Source of the DNA: a virus | Virus record (IMG/VR): IMGVR_UViG_3300021964_000591 | Location: 1-22,433 of that record | DNA: 22,433 nucleotides | Reading direction: 5' to 3' (one strand) | Part shown: positions 5,724 to 12,597 of the stretch, one piece after another | Layout: each line of letters opens with the position of its first letter | Numbering within the stretch: position 1 is the stretch's first letter | Made by a program: the position numbers and the translations under genes | The notes under the pieces: generated by a model | Databases searched by the model: none | Told to the model about the DNA's origin: nothing | The model's input: the letters and a program-made list of their open reading frames with translations, nothing else

Positions 5724-5917
5724 TGGCTCATAAATCAGAAATCATTGAAACCAAAGGGCATCCATTTGTGGGTGTCCTTTGGGAAGTTGAAGGTAGTAAA
5801 GGCAATCAATATCTAGTCGGCATGTATGATTCAGGATTCGATTGCACGTGCATTGCTTTTCGTAAGTGTAAACACATTAAAGCTGTAGAGCAAAAAATCT
5901 GTGAAGAAATTAATTAA
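5723..5917 (+). CDS. SWIM-type zinc-finger mini-protein
   Basis: 64 residues starting MAHKSEIIETKGHPFVGVLW. C41-x-C43 ... C49-x-H51, in FDCTCIAFRKCKHI, fits the SWIM zinc finger (CxCxnCxH). SWIM domains bind DNA or proteins and are found in recombination factors and helicases. Here the finger stands alone with a short beta-rich N-terminus (about 30 residues). As an early gene it may act on DNA or on host proteins. ATG 5723 is preferred to TTG 5720. Last gene of early cluster 2, followed by a terminator. Confidence 0.8.
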   Translation: MAHKSEIIETKGHPFVGVLWEVEGSKGNQYLVGMYDSGFDCTCIAFRKCKHIKAVEQKICEEIN

Positions 5918-5944
5918 AAAAAATGCAAATAAAGTGCATTTTTT
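5918..5944 (+). terminator. Terminator before promoter P3
   Basis: Perfect 10-bp stem AAAAAATGCA (5918-5927) / TGCATTTTTT (5935-5944) with a 7-nt loop AATAAAG; the T-rich strand serves as the tail. GC content is low, so it may be weak. The P3 -35 box starts 3 bp later, the same layout as at P2. Confidence 0.65.
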
Positions 5945-5946
5945 CC

Positions 5947-5975
5947 TTTACAATCGGTTAAAAATAGTGTATAAT
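5947..5975 (+). promoter_or_regulatory. Early promoter P3 (sigma70 type)
   Basis: TTTACA (5947-5952), 17-bp spacer, TATAAT (5970-5975). The 30 bp from 5960 to 5989 are identical to P1 (1074-1103), including the palindrome ATAGATCTAT. Start of transcription near 5982. Unlike P1 and P2 it lacks the AAAAAAACGTAAGT element 50 bp upstream. Confidence 0.88.
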
Positions 5976-6007
5976 AGATCTATAAAATGAAACAAAGAGG
6001 TTATATC

Positions 6008-6283
6008 ATGTTGAATAAATCTGAAATGTCAAAGATCCAAGCTATGTTTATCGAAGCATCTGATGAGCAAATGAGTGAAATTGCTCAAATGTTTAATGAT
6101 GCTCGCAATCTAAAGGTTGCTCGAGCAGCTAGGTCTTTTACTGTTGGGCAATCTGTCAAATGGAATGGTAAGCGTGGCTCAATGAGTGGCACTGTTATCA
6201 AAGTCCTGAAAAAGAATATTCGTGTTAAAACTACAAGCGATGGCGTTTGGAATGTCACCGCATCCTTGTTAAAAGCAGCTTAA
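6008..6283 (+). CDS. KOW/SH3-like small early protein
   Basis: 91 residues starting MLNKSEMSKIQAMFIEASDE. ATG 6008 is chosen over 5987 because 5987 lies about 5 nt from the predicted transcript start, while AAAGAGG precedes 6008. The N-terminal half is helical. The C-terminal half, FTVGQSVKWNGKRGSMSGTV (44-63) then IRVKTTSDGVWNVTASLLKAA, looks like a small beta-barrel of KOW/SH3 type, often used to bind RNA, ribosome or polymerase. I recall similar ORFs in cyanophages. First gene of early cluster 3. Confidence 0.75.
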   Translation: MLNKSEMSKIQAMFIEASDEQMSEIAQMFNDARNLKVARAARSFTVGQSVKWNGKRGSMSGTVIKVLKKNIRVKTTSDGVWNVTASLLKAA

Positions 6284-6296
6284 GGGAGATTATATT

Positions 6297-6380
6297 ATGA
6301 ATGTAAAACAGACTATTTTATTAGGAATGTGGATTGGTCTTGGTTTGGCCTTAATTAATTATGTTGGAGGAATTGTATAA
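6297..6380 (+). CDS. 27-residue membrane microprotein
   Basis: ATG at 6297 follows AAGGGAGA with good spacing. The product starts MNVKQTILLGMWIGLGLALI and is one membrane helix with a short end. Its TAA overlaps the ATG of the DUF932 gene (TAATG). Same type of gene as the 23-residue ORF at 1402, also in an early cluster. Clear translation signals make it likely real. Confidence 0.6.
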   Translation: MNVKQTILLGMWIGLGLALINYVGGIV

Positions 6381-7336
6381 TGGCACATATGGTAGAAACA
6401 ATGGCGTATGCCGGTCAAGTTCCGTGGCATGGTTTAGGTGTACCGGTCAGCAATGATCTAACACCAGCACAAATGATGGATAAAGCTGGACTTGATTGGA
6501 AAGTTCGTGAAGTCGAATCATTCATCGAGTTTGATGGTAAGCGTATGCCTACCGGTTTGAAGTCTCTTGTCCGTGAAACAGATGGTCGTATTCTGACCAA
6601 TGTTGGTGAGAACTGGAATCCTGTTCAGAATGAAACAGCATTCGAATTCTTTTCAGAGTTTGTAATGGCTGGCGATATGGAGATGCATACTGCTGGTTCT
6701 CTGAAAGATGGACAAATGGTTTGGGCACTAGCAAAAGTTAAATCAGACTTTGAGCTTTTTGGTGGAGATCGTGTTGAGTCATATCTTCTTTTCTCAAATC
6801 CACATCAGTATGGCAAGTCAATTGATGTTCGATTCACTCCTATTCGAGTTGTATGTAACAACACATTGACATTGTCGCTTGATCAGAAAGCAGAAAAATC
6901 TGTTCGTATCGGCCACCGTGTAGAGTTTGATCCTTCTTCTGTAAAAGAAGCTCTTGGCATCGCTGCTGAGAAGCTAAATACGTATAAGGACATGGCTGAG
7001 TTTCTTGGCAAGAAGCGATTTACGACTGACTCTTATATCGAATATTTAAACACAGTCTTTCCACGTACTGCAGACAAAAAAGTACAAGGTAAAGATCTTT
7101 CGATCGACACTTTATCGCGTAATGCCAAACTTGCCCATGATTCACTCGAATCTCAGCCGGGTGCTGAATACGCCGAAGGCTCGTGGTGGCAGGCATTTAA
7201 TTCTGTCACATTTATTACTGACCACGTTCAAGGTCGTAATTCAGACAACCGTCTTTATTCATCATGGTTTGGTGGTAATCAGGTTCGCAAGCGCGATGCA
7301 CTGAAAACCGCAATCGAATTTGCAGAAGCATCATAA
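6380..7336 (+). CDS. DUF932 family phage/plasmid protein
   Basis: 318 residues. The order MAHMVETMAYAGQVPWHGLG (1-20), a D-W-x-V near 40, then S-N-P-H (139-142), RFTPIRVVCNNTLTLSL (151-167) and H-R-x-E-F typify the DUF932 (phage/plasmid-like, TIGR03299) family. Members occur on plasmids and in many large phages and their biochemical role is not known; links to DNA metabolism or anti-host activity have been suggested only by context. Length is normal and no part seems missing. Largest gene of early cluster 3. Confidence 0.9.
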   Translation: MAHMVETMAYAGQVPWHGLGVPVSNDLTPAQMMDKAGLDWKVREVESFIEFDGKRMPTGLKSLVRETDGRILTNVGENWNPVQNETAFEFFSEFVMAGDMEMHTAGSLKDGQMVWALAKVKSDFELFGGDRVESYLLFSNPHQYGKSIDVRFTPIRVVCNNTLTLSLDQKAEKSVRIGHRVEFDPSSVKEALGIAAEKLNTYKDMAEFLGKKRFTTDSYIEYLNTVFPRTADKKVQGKDLSIDTLSRNAKLAHDSLESQPGAEYAEGSWWQAFNSVTFITDHVQGRNSDNRLYSSWFGGNQVRKRDALKTAIEFAEAS

Positions 7337-7479
7337 TGCGAGTTCTATTTGGTATCATGATAGTAGTCTCTATGAGTGGTTGTACTGCTATAGAGACTAC
7401 TAGCCAAATATATCAAATGTGTAAATATCAGGACAAGTGTCCAATAGAAGTTATTGGTAACTGGTTGGATGGAGGTTAA
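7336..7479 (+). CDS. Small lipoprotein
   Basis: 47 residues, ATG at 7336 overlapping the DUF932 stop. The start MRVLFGIMIVVSMSGC is a short lipoprotein signal, with M-S-G-C16 as lipobox. The mature part would have 32 residues with two more Cys (29 and 35). It is too short for known phage lipoproteins such as superinfection-exclusion proteins, but that role is possible. The stop is followed at once by the next ATG, with GGAGG as its ribosome site. Confidence 0.55.
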   Translation: MRVLFGIMIVVSMSGCTAIETTSQIYQMCKYQDKCPIEVIGNWLDGG

Positions 7480-7911
7480 ATGTACCGTGTCAAAGGGTAT
7501 TTTAAAGATCATATTATTGTTCGATATTTTATTGATCAGTACGATGCTATTGAATTTAAAGATACCGTGGATGCTCACTATCCACTCAAGGTAACATATG
7601 AAAAAGGAGTTTATCCAGTGAGAACATTAATTGTAAATAGTTGGAATGCTATAATGAACTTAGATTACAATCCACTTAAAAATATTCCAGACACGAGTAC
7701 TCGCCATTTGATTATGCAAGTTCTTGCTTGGATGTGGTGTATTGTATTCGGTTTTATTGTGAGTAGCTGGACACTATTTGGTATTAGTGCTATAGCACAC
7801 ATTTTATTATTAGCTGCAATTGGAATTACAGTTGCTACATTTGAAACAGCTCGACGCTCACCACAATATTTTGGTGGACTGGGCAGAGGTAACGGAGGAG
7901 AACACGAATGA
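7480..7911 (+). CDS. Early membrane protein with two helices
   Basis: 143 residues starting MYRVKGYFKDHIIVRYFIDQ. Residues 1-70 are soluble and beta-rich; two membrane helices follow at about 77-97 and 99-120, with a basic loop (TARRSPQ) and a Gly-rich end. GGAGG precedes the ATG. No family recognised. A role in host membrane change or exclusion would fit its place between a lipoprotein and small soluble early genes. Confidence 0.7.
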   Translation: MYRVKGYFKDHIIVRYFIDQYDAIEFKDTVDAHYPLKVTYEKGVYPVRTLIVNSWNAIMNLDYNPLKNIPDTSTRHLIMQVLAWMWCIVFGFIVSSWTLFGISAIAHILLLAAIGITVATFETARRSPQYFGGLGRGNGGEHE

Positions 7912-8120
7912 GTATAGGACGTAGTGCTGAAAGAGATGTCAAGGCGATGTTAATGGGCCTTGATATGATTAATTCTCAAATTGAAACATTATCGACTAAT
8001 GTAAAATTGAGAAAAGCTGAACGCCGTCGACTTGCAAGGCTAGAGGCAATTAAAGTTCAAATGGTTGAGAATCCAGATGAATGTCAAAAATTGGTGAAAC
8101 GATATAAGGAAATGTCATGA
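7908..8120 (+). CDS. Hypothetical small helical protein
   Basis: 70 residues starting MSIGRSAERDVKAMLMGLDM. Highly helical with a basic patch (KAERRRLARLEAIK, 35-48), possibly a coiled coil or nucleic-acid binder. Overlaps the previous gene by 4 bp (ATGA) and the next by 4 bp. GGAGGAG lies before the start. No family recognised. Confidence 0.72.
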   Translation: MSIGRSAERDVKAMLMGLDMINSQIETLSTNVKLRKAERRRLARLEAIKVQMVENPDECQKLVKRYKEMS

Positions 8121-8290
8121 AAGCACATAGTGTAGAACAGACCGCCGCTTGGGCAAAAAGCTGGAATATGAAAGGATATGAACATCTATATCCTGAGAAC
8201 CGTGAGAAGGCTCGGCAGTATGCTATTAAACAGAATAACGAAAATGGTCGAGAAAAACTAAACAAAAGTTTAACAAAACCATCACGTTAA
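8117..8290 (+). CDS. Hypothetical small basic protein
   Basis: 57 residues starting MKAHSVEQTAAWAKSWNMKG, ATG at 8117 overlapping the preceding stop (ATGA), preceded by AAGGA. Polar and basic, with NREKARQYAIKQ in the middle. Last gene of early cluster 3, followed by the strong terminator at 8351. No family recognised. Confidence 0.6.
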   Translation: MKAHSVEQTAAWAKSWNMKGYEHLYPENREKARQYAIKQNNENGREKLNKSLTKPSR

Positions 8291-8350
8291 TTTCACCTCT
8301 TGCCGCTGTAGGACTTATTCCTTTACAATAACCTACACGCCCAGTAAAGA

Positions 8351-8385
8351 AGAAAGGGAGGGGATTTTAGTTCCCCTCCCTTTCT
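8351..8385. terminator. Strong bidirectional terminator
   Basis: Perfect 14-bp GC-rich stem AGAAAGGGAGGGGA (8351-8364) / TCCCCTCCCTTTCT (8372-8385) with a 7-nt loop. It lies between converging genes ending at 8290 (plus) and 8416 (minus), so it can stop both transcripts, although no long T-run follows on either side. Confidence 0.85.
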
Positions 8386-8415
8386 AGTCTAACCGGCCAA
8401 GTTATAGTTTTGTTA

Positions 8416-8649
8416 TTATTTTCTGTTCCAGATTCCCCAGAGAACCCAAATAGCGATCAATCCCATCACTCCTTGTGAGCCAAGAGATGTGATCATTGCT
8501 GATACGTTAGTAACAACGCTAAGACCTTCTGGCATGAATGGCATATTGTTTAGCCCTAATGCTTCAGCTACAATTGCTAAAGCTGCTAAACTAATACCCA
8601 AATCAGCTAGACTACCAGCCCAGCCCCTAATATTATTAAGCACTTCCAT
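8416..8649 (-). CDS. Late small membrane protein
   Basis: 77 residues starting MEVLNNIRGWAGSLADLGIS. Two hydrophobic segments (about 15-33 and 58-74) are joined by a polar, Pro-containing turn (NNMPFMPEG); the end is WNRK. GGAGG precedes the ATG and a minus-strand TATAAATA lies about 55 bp upstream, so it is a late gene. I recall similar conserved ORFs in marine phages. The topology would suit a holin or an envelope protein; function unproven. Confidence 0.75.
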   Translation of the reverse strand: MEVLNNIRGWAGSLADLGISLAALAIVAEALGLNNMPFMPEGLSVVTNVSAMITSLGSQGVMGLIAIWVLWGIWNRK

Positions 8650-8702
8650 GTGTGCCTCCTTTTTTTAGTGGCATAATATAGCTATTTTCAATTTATAGAA
8701 AT

Positions 8703-8710
8703 TATTTATA
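8703..8710 (-). promoter_or_regulatory. T4-type late promoter (minus)
   Basis: TATTTATA on the plus strand is TATAAATA on the minus strand, the exact T4 late -10 box, placed to read into the gene at 8649-8416. Confidence 0.6.
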
Positions 8711-8750
8711 AAAAGAATTTTTTCCGGCTATATGTCACAGTTATTTTTAG

Positions 8751-8758
8751 TATAAATA
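8751..8758 (+). promoter_or_regulatory. T4-type late promoter of the large late block
   Basis: Exact TATAAATA. Transcription would start near 8763, and the ATG at 8787 follows with GGAG at 8777-8780. It forms a divergent pair with the minus-strand box 40 bp away. Confidence 0.65.
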
Positions 8759-8786
8759 GCGGTATAGTAGTTGAATGGAGTAAGAA

Positions 8787-9614
8787 ATGCAAAGATTTGT
8801 CGATTTTGTAAATGAAGGAACAGTGGCTGCTGGTGGCTTAGCCTATGAAGATAAAGTTCGAACTGCTGTGTCAAGCGCTTTGAAAAAAATGAAAGTTGTG
8901 AAAAGCGATTTGTATCTTAAACCTGATGAAGCTGGAGGATTTGATTCTACCGTGGTAGATATGTATCTCAGCTTGAATGGCAAAGAAGTTCCTATTGAAA
9001 TTAAGATGGATAAGAACGCCCAAATGGGTGGTTCATCATTGAAGTTTGACGGTATAAAGTGGACACTTGCCGAAAAAGGATTAAAGAATATTGATCCTGA
9101 TACTCAACAACTACTTATTGCGGCCGCTCAAGATAAGGTTGGCGAATATAAAAAACTAATGACTCATCTTAAAACGTATGAGCCTAAAGCACTCCATAAA
9201 AATATTACTCAAATTCCGTTCAGATGTACTAAACCTGCTTGGGAAAAAGCAGTTGCAGCTGGAAAACTAAAGCCGACAAATACTACAGTAAAATTCAATA
9301 CGAAATTTATTCATGATTGGTATGCTGGTAAGGGATGTTATTACATACAAATTGGAAAACTTGGTTTATTCTACCTAAAAAATAATCCTCTTAATCTACC
9401 TATACCGCAGCTTTCTGGGGAAATAGAAATCTATTTGCGGCTAGTAAGGGGTGGAGCATCGATGCTAAAAACTGGTGAATTTAAGGGGGAAAATGTATCA
9501 ACAGTAAATCTAAGGGCTCAAGGAAAATTAAAACTCAAGGGGAGATCTAATCTTTCTCTTGATAATCCAACCGACTGTGAAAAAATATTTTATAATATGT
9601 TAGGTATTAAATAG
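8787..9614 (+). CDS. Nuclease-like late protein with capsid-targeting-like N-terminus
   Basis: 275 residues. It begins MQRFVDFVNEG, which resembles the T4 capsid-targeting peptide (MKTYQEFIAEA) with E10-G11 as a possible prohead protease site. Residues 21-73 contain a helix with E21, D53/D58, a strand and E71-I-K73: the order E, D, ExK matches the PD-(D/E)XK nuclease core. The rest has mixed strands and helices with a basic C-terminal part (GKLKLKGRSN). I infer a nuclease or DNA-binding protein packaged in the head, perhaps to act on host DNA on entry or during packaging. Fold and activity need structure prediction; a scaffold protein is an alternative. Confidence 0.7.
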   Translation: MQRFVDFVNEGTVAAGGLAYEDKVRTAVSSALKKMKVVKSDLYLKPDEAGGFDSTVVDMYLSLNGKEVPIEIKMDKNAQMGGSSLKFDGIKWTLAEKGLKNIDPDTQQLLIAAAQDKVGEYKKLMTHLKTYEPKALHKNITQIPFRCTKPAWEKAVAAGKLKPTNTTVKFNTKFIHDWYAGKGCYYIQIGKLGLFYLKNNPLNLPIPQLSGEIEIYLRLVRGGASMLKTGEFKGENVSTVNLRAQGKLKLKGRSNLSLDNPTDCEKIFYNMLGIK

Positions 9615-9615
9615 T

Positions 9616-9624
9616 GGTATAATA
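9616..9624 (+). promoter_or_regulatory. Possible extended -10 promoter
   Basis: TGGTATAAT just after the stop at 9614 matches the extended -10 of the tmRNA promoter; no good -35 is seen. It could start a second transcript into the gene at 9677. Confidence 0.35.
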
Positions 9625-9639
9625 ACTGTAGAGGCTGGT

Positions 9640-9675
9640 ATGTACACGTTCAAAAAAATACTTACAGGAGAATGA
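9640..9675 (+). CDS. Eleven-codon mini-ORF resembling a capsid-targeting peptide
   Basis: ATG at 9640 preceded by GAGG (9631-9634) encodes MYTFKKILTGE and stops with TGA at 9673, 1 bp before the ATG of the next gene. The peptide has the same M-x-x-F-x-x-(h)-h-x-x-E look as the N-termini of neighbouring late proteins. It may be a leader peptide, or a targeting tag now separated from the next gene by a frame change. Chance cannot be excluded at this length. Confidence 0.25.
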   Translation: MYTFKKILTGE

Positions 9676-9676
9676 T

Positions 9677-10615
9677 ATGCCGAAGATAGATTGGAAAATA
9701 CTTCAGCATAACGACCTCACAAAAGATTCTTCTCGAGCAGAAATGTTTTTGTCAAAAATTAAAGGTAAAGATGAGTTCCTCACTGTAAAGGGATTAGTGA
9801 AGATCTATACTTATGAATATGATGACTTTTCGGTAGGCCTAAAGACAAAAGGATTCAGTAAAGAAGTTAAGACAAATAAAGGAATTATCAAATATCCTAG
9901 TCAATTCTATAAGACTCCTGAACTAGGCGGTAAAGGTAAAGGCTCGGGCGTCGCTGCTGAAAATGCTGCCCTCAAACTTGCAAAAGCTAACTTACTCAAA
10001 GTTTTAGAAAAAGAAAAAGATCCTTATATTACTCTTAAGATTGGTAACAGAACTGTACCGTGTTCTGAAATTATTTCTACTCCTAATCCGGGAGGAAGAG
10101 ATCCTAAGTCAGACTTTGCGATTGTAGACTTAGCTGGAAATATGGTTGCGCATATATCCCATAAAGCAGGAAATGATGCAAAGGGATTCCAACAATATGG
10201 AGGAGTAACAGATCTGCCGAATGAACCAGAGATTGAAAAGTTCGTAAAAGATGTATTGAAACTTCAGCCTGAAGGTTTGAAGAGCGGTGATACTTTTTAC
10301 AGAAAACTAAAATCAGACAAGATTGCAAATAAATCAATTTATGGCGTAGATTATGGAAAGAGACCAGTTACTGTTAATAATGTAGATGAGTTCCATCAGG
10401 GTACAATGAAATTTGTGAAGAAGGGTAATGCTTATATAATCACTTCTCTTCACAAAGGTAAATCTGGTGATGTTCCTCGAAGAAATCCGTATGAACCTAT
10501 TCTTGTAGCTCGTTACAACCGCAGAGCTGGACGATATGGAAATATTAATATCGCTAATTCTCGAATTGGTATCTTCCCATTAGCAAAGATTACTCGCACA
10601 GCGAAAGAAATATAA
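9677..10615 (+). CDS. Conserved late protein with a nuclease-like core
   Basis: 312 residues starting MPKIDWKILQHNDLTKDSSR, with ACAGGAG as ribosome site. After a G/K-rich loop (84-92) and helix with E95 comes GGRDPKSDFAIVDLAG (139-154) and H159-I-S-H-K163 followed by GFQQYGGV (170-177). The order E95 ... D146 ... S161-x-K163 resembles a PD-(D/E)XK fold in which the usual Glu is replaced by Ser. That could be an active variant or a dead one. The C-terminal part carries basic stretches. I recall similar proteins in other marine T4-like phages, annotated only as hypothetical. The call as nuclease is inference. Confidence 0.65.
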   Translation: MPKIDWKILQHNDLTKDSSRAEMFLSKIKGKDEFLTVKGLVKIYTYEYDDFSVGLKTKGFSKEVKTNKGIIKYPSQFYKTPELGGKGKGSGVAAENAALKLAKANLLKVLEKEKDPYITLKIGNRTVPCSEIISTPNPGGRDPKSDFAIVDLAGNMVAHISHKAGNDAKGFQQYGGVTDLPNEPEIEKFVKDVLKLQPEGLKSGDTFYRKLKSDKIANKSIYGVDYGKRPVTVNNVDEFHQGTMKFVKKGNAYIITSLHKGKSGDVPRRNPYEPILVARYNRRAGRYGNINIANSRIGIFPLAKITRTAKEI

Positions 10616-11371
10616 ATGGCACAATTCACTGGATCAAAATACATTGAAGATGATTTTCTAAACATTGCTCGAGGGCAAGTCAAAGGCGCATCACATGTAC
10701 ATAAGTTTGGTGCTGTTCCCGCGATGTCAAACGGACAGACAGGAACTATTTGGGATGTGAATGATACACTTTATCCTTGGACCGCGCTTGATACTCCTGC
10801 AGTATTAAACATTGAAAGAAATGATGCATCTGATGATGGTTTACAAATTACTGTTCAAGGATTAGATGGAGACTATAATTTCATTGAAGATACGATCACA
10901 ATATCGGGTGCAGATACTGTAGGAACAGTTTTGTTTAAGAGAGTCAATCGTGCATTTATAACAACCGGTGCAACGAATAATGTAGGAATTATCGATATTG
11001 AAGCTGGCGCAGCCGGTGGAACAACCGTTGCAAGAATCAACGCTGGAAAAGGCCAGACTCTTATGTCTGTTTACACTATACCCGCAGGAAAAAATGCTTA
11101 TATTCTTCAAGGTACTACAACATGTCAAGATGGAGCTGACGCAACCGGAGATATGTTCATCAAATATTTTGGGCAGGACGCTTTTCGAGTCGGGCATTCT
11201 TTTGAATTTGCTGGAGACGGTGGTCAATATTTTTATAAGTTTGGTGTTCCAATTAAGATACCACAAAAATCTGATATCGATATCAGAGCGACAGTGAGAA
11301 GTAATAATGCTCGTCTGACAGCAGCATTTGATATTGTTTTAATGGATGTAGAAGTAGATAAGGGTAGATGA
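10616..11371 (+). CDS. Beta-rich virion structural protein
   Basis: 251 residues. Starts MAQFTGSKYIEDDFLNIARG; then HVHKFGAVPAM (28-38), G-T-I-W-D-V-N-D-T-L-Y-P-W and long alternating beta strands with Gly/Thr turns to the end. The pattern 'IARG...HKFGAVP...GTIWDVNDTLYPW' is one I recall from structural proteins of cyanophages and other marine myoviruses. Composition suggests a beta-sandwich, as in head decoration or fibre-like proteins. No membrane or signal segment. The start follows the preceding stop directly. Structural role likely; exact place in the virion unknown. Confidence 0.75.
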   Translation: MAQFTGSKYIEDDFLNIARGQVKGASHVHKFGAVPAMSNGQTGTIWDVNDTLYPWTALDTPAVLNIERNDASDDGLQITVQGLDGDYNFIEDTITISGADTVGTVLFKRVNRAFITTGATNNVGIIDIEAGAAGGTTVARINAGKGQTLMSVYTIPAGKNAYILQGTTTCQDGADATGDMFIKYFGQDAFRVGHSFEFAGDGGQYFYKFGVPIKIPQKSDIDIRATVRSNNARLTAAFDIVLMDVEVDKGR

Positions 11372-12597
11372 TGAACACGTTTAGCTCATTTATAACTGAA
11401 AACAAAAATACTCATATGACTCATATTGAGGATAAGGTTCTCTATGGCGGAGTCAAAGGAACAAGAGAAGCGATCTTAGCTCTTCGTTCTTTAAGAGATA
11501 TGTTAGGAGGATCCGATGGAAATGTATCTGTTAAGTGGGACGGTGCTCCTGCTATCTTTGCTGGCATTGATCCTCGGGATGGTCGATTCTTCGTGGCGAA
11601 GAAAGGGATCTTTAACAAATCTCCCAAAGTATACAAGAGTGATGCTGATGTTGATGATGATACTTCTGGCGATCTTGCTGACAAACTTAAACTTGCTCTT
11701 AAACATTTACCCGAATTAGGAATAAAAGGTGTAATACAAGGAGATTTTCTTTATGGACCCGGTGATGTCGAAACTAAAAAAATTAATGGTAAATCATATA
11801 TTACGTTCCACCCCAATACAATTGTTTATGCAATACCGGCTGGCACGGAAATGGCCAAGCAAGTATCGTCAACAAAGATTGGAATTGTATGGCATACGAC
11901 GTACACCGGAAAAACATTTGAAGGAATGAAAGCTTCTTACGGCGTAGATGTAAATAAACTTCGTACTTCGAAGAATGTTTGGTCACAGGATGCTATGCTT
12001 CGTGATATGACTAAATATACTATGACAAAGAAAGAAACAGACGAAGTCAATGATCTTTTGAAAAAAGCTGGTTTTCTTTTCAACAGAATTGCTGGCTCGA
12101 CTCTTCGTCAACTCGAGAATGATCAGCAACTTGCGCAATTGATCGAAACACACGGTAATAGATATGTTAGAGCTGGTGCACTTCCGCCAGATCCAAAGAA
12201 AAGAGTTGATGCTTTGATTCAATTTATTAACGATAAGTATGCAAAAGAAATTGCTAAAAGAACAACCGAAAAAGGTAAATCAGCTCAACAGAAAAAGTTA
12301 GACACTATCCTTACTTTTTTTGGTCAAAAAAATAAAGCATCTCTAGTACAAATGTTTGAATTGCAGAAAGTTATCGTTTTAGCAAAATTAAAACTTATAA
12401 ATACTTTAAATAAACTAGGGAATGTTGATACATTCCTCAAAACAGACAAAGGATATCGAGTAACAGGTCAAGAAGGCTATGTAGCAATCGATAAACTTGG
12501 TGGTGATGCAGTGAAAATTGTTGATCGTATGGAATTCTCATACGCCAACTTTTCACCTAATATTCTTAAGGGATGGGATAAACCAGGGAGAAACTAA
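11368..12597 (+). CDS. Ligase-type nucleotidyltransferase with capsid-targeting-like N-terminus
   Basis: 409 residues. Starts MMNTFSSFITEN, so a targeting-like peptide (from Met2) precedes the enzyme. K56-W-D-G59 followed by APAIFAG matches the KxDG motif I of ATP-dependent ligases and capping enzymes, where the Lys takes the nucleotide. F74-F-V-A-K-K-G fits motif Ia or III spacing, Q124-G-D126-F-L-Y-G fits motif III or IV type, and KIGIVWHTTY is a likely later motif. The C-terminal 200 residues are helical and basic. It probably joins or adenylylates nucleic acid; whether DNA or RNA is unknown. Met1 overlaps the preceding stop. I recall homologues in marine T4-like phages labelled as unknown (possibly DUF6267). 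Confidence 0.72.
   Translation: MMNTFSSFITENKNTHMTHIEDKVLYGGVKGTREAILALRSLRDMLGGSDGNVSVKWDGAPAIFAGIDPRDGRFFVAKKGIFNKSPKVYKSDADVDDDTSGDLADKLKLALKHLPELGIKGVIQGDFLYGPGDVETKKINGKSYITFHPNTIVYAIPAGTEMAKQVSSTKIGIVWHTTYTGKTFEGMKASYGVDVNKLRTSKNVWSQDAMLRDMTKYTMTKKETDEVNDLLKKAGFLFNRIAGSTLRQLENDQQLAQLIETHGNRYVRAGALPPDPKKRVDALIQFINDKYAKEIAKRTTEKGKSAQQKKLDTILTFFGQKNKASLVQMFELQKVIVLAKLKLINTLNKLGNVDTFLKTDKGYRVTGQEGYVAIDKLGGDAVKIVDRMEFSYANFSPNILKGWDKPGRN

Noticed and set aside
5987-6007. Earlier ATG of the KOW-like gene
   Set aside because: It lies about 5 nt from the predicted transcript start with no ribosome site; ATG 6008 is preceded by AAAGAGG.
10610-10618. TATAAATG as a late promoter for the virion gene
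   Set aside because: The box contains the start codon, so a transcript would begin inside the gene.
10862-11266. Minus-strand ORF of 134 residues
   Set aside because: Shadow of the beta-rich virion gene; Cys/Ser-rich composition typical of antisense reading.
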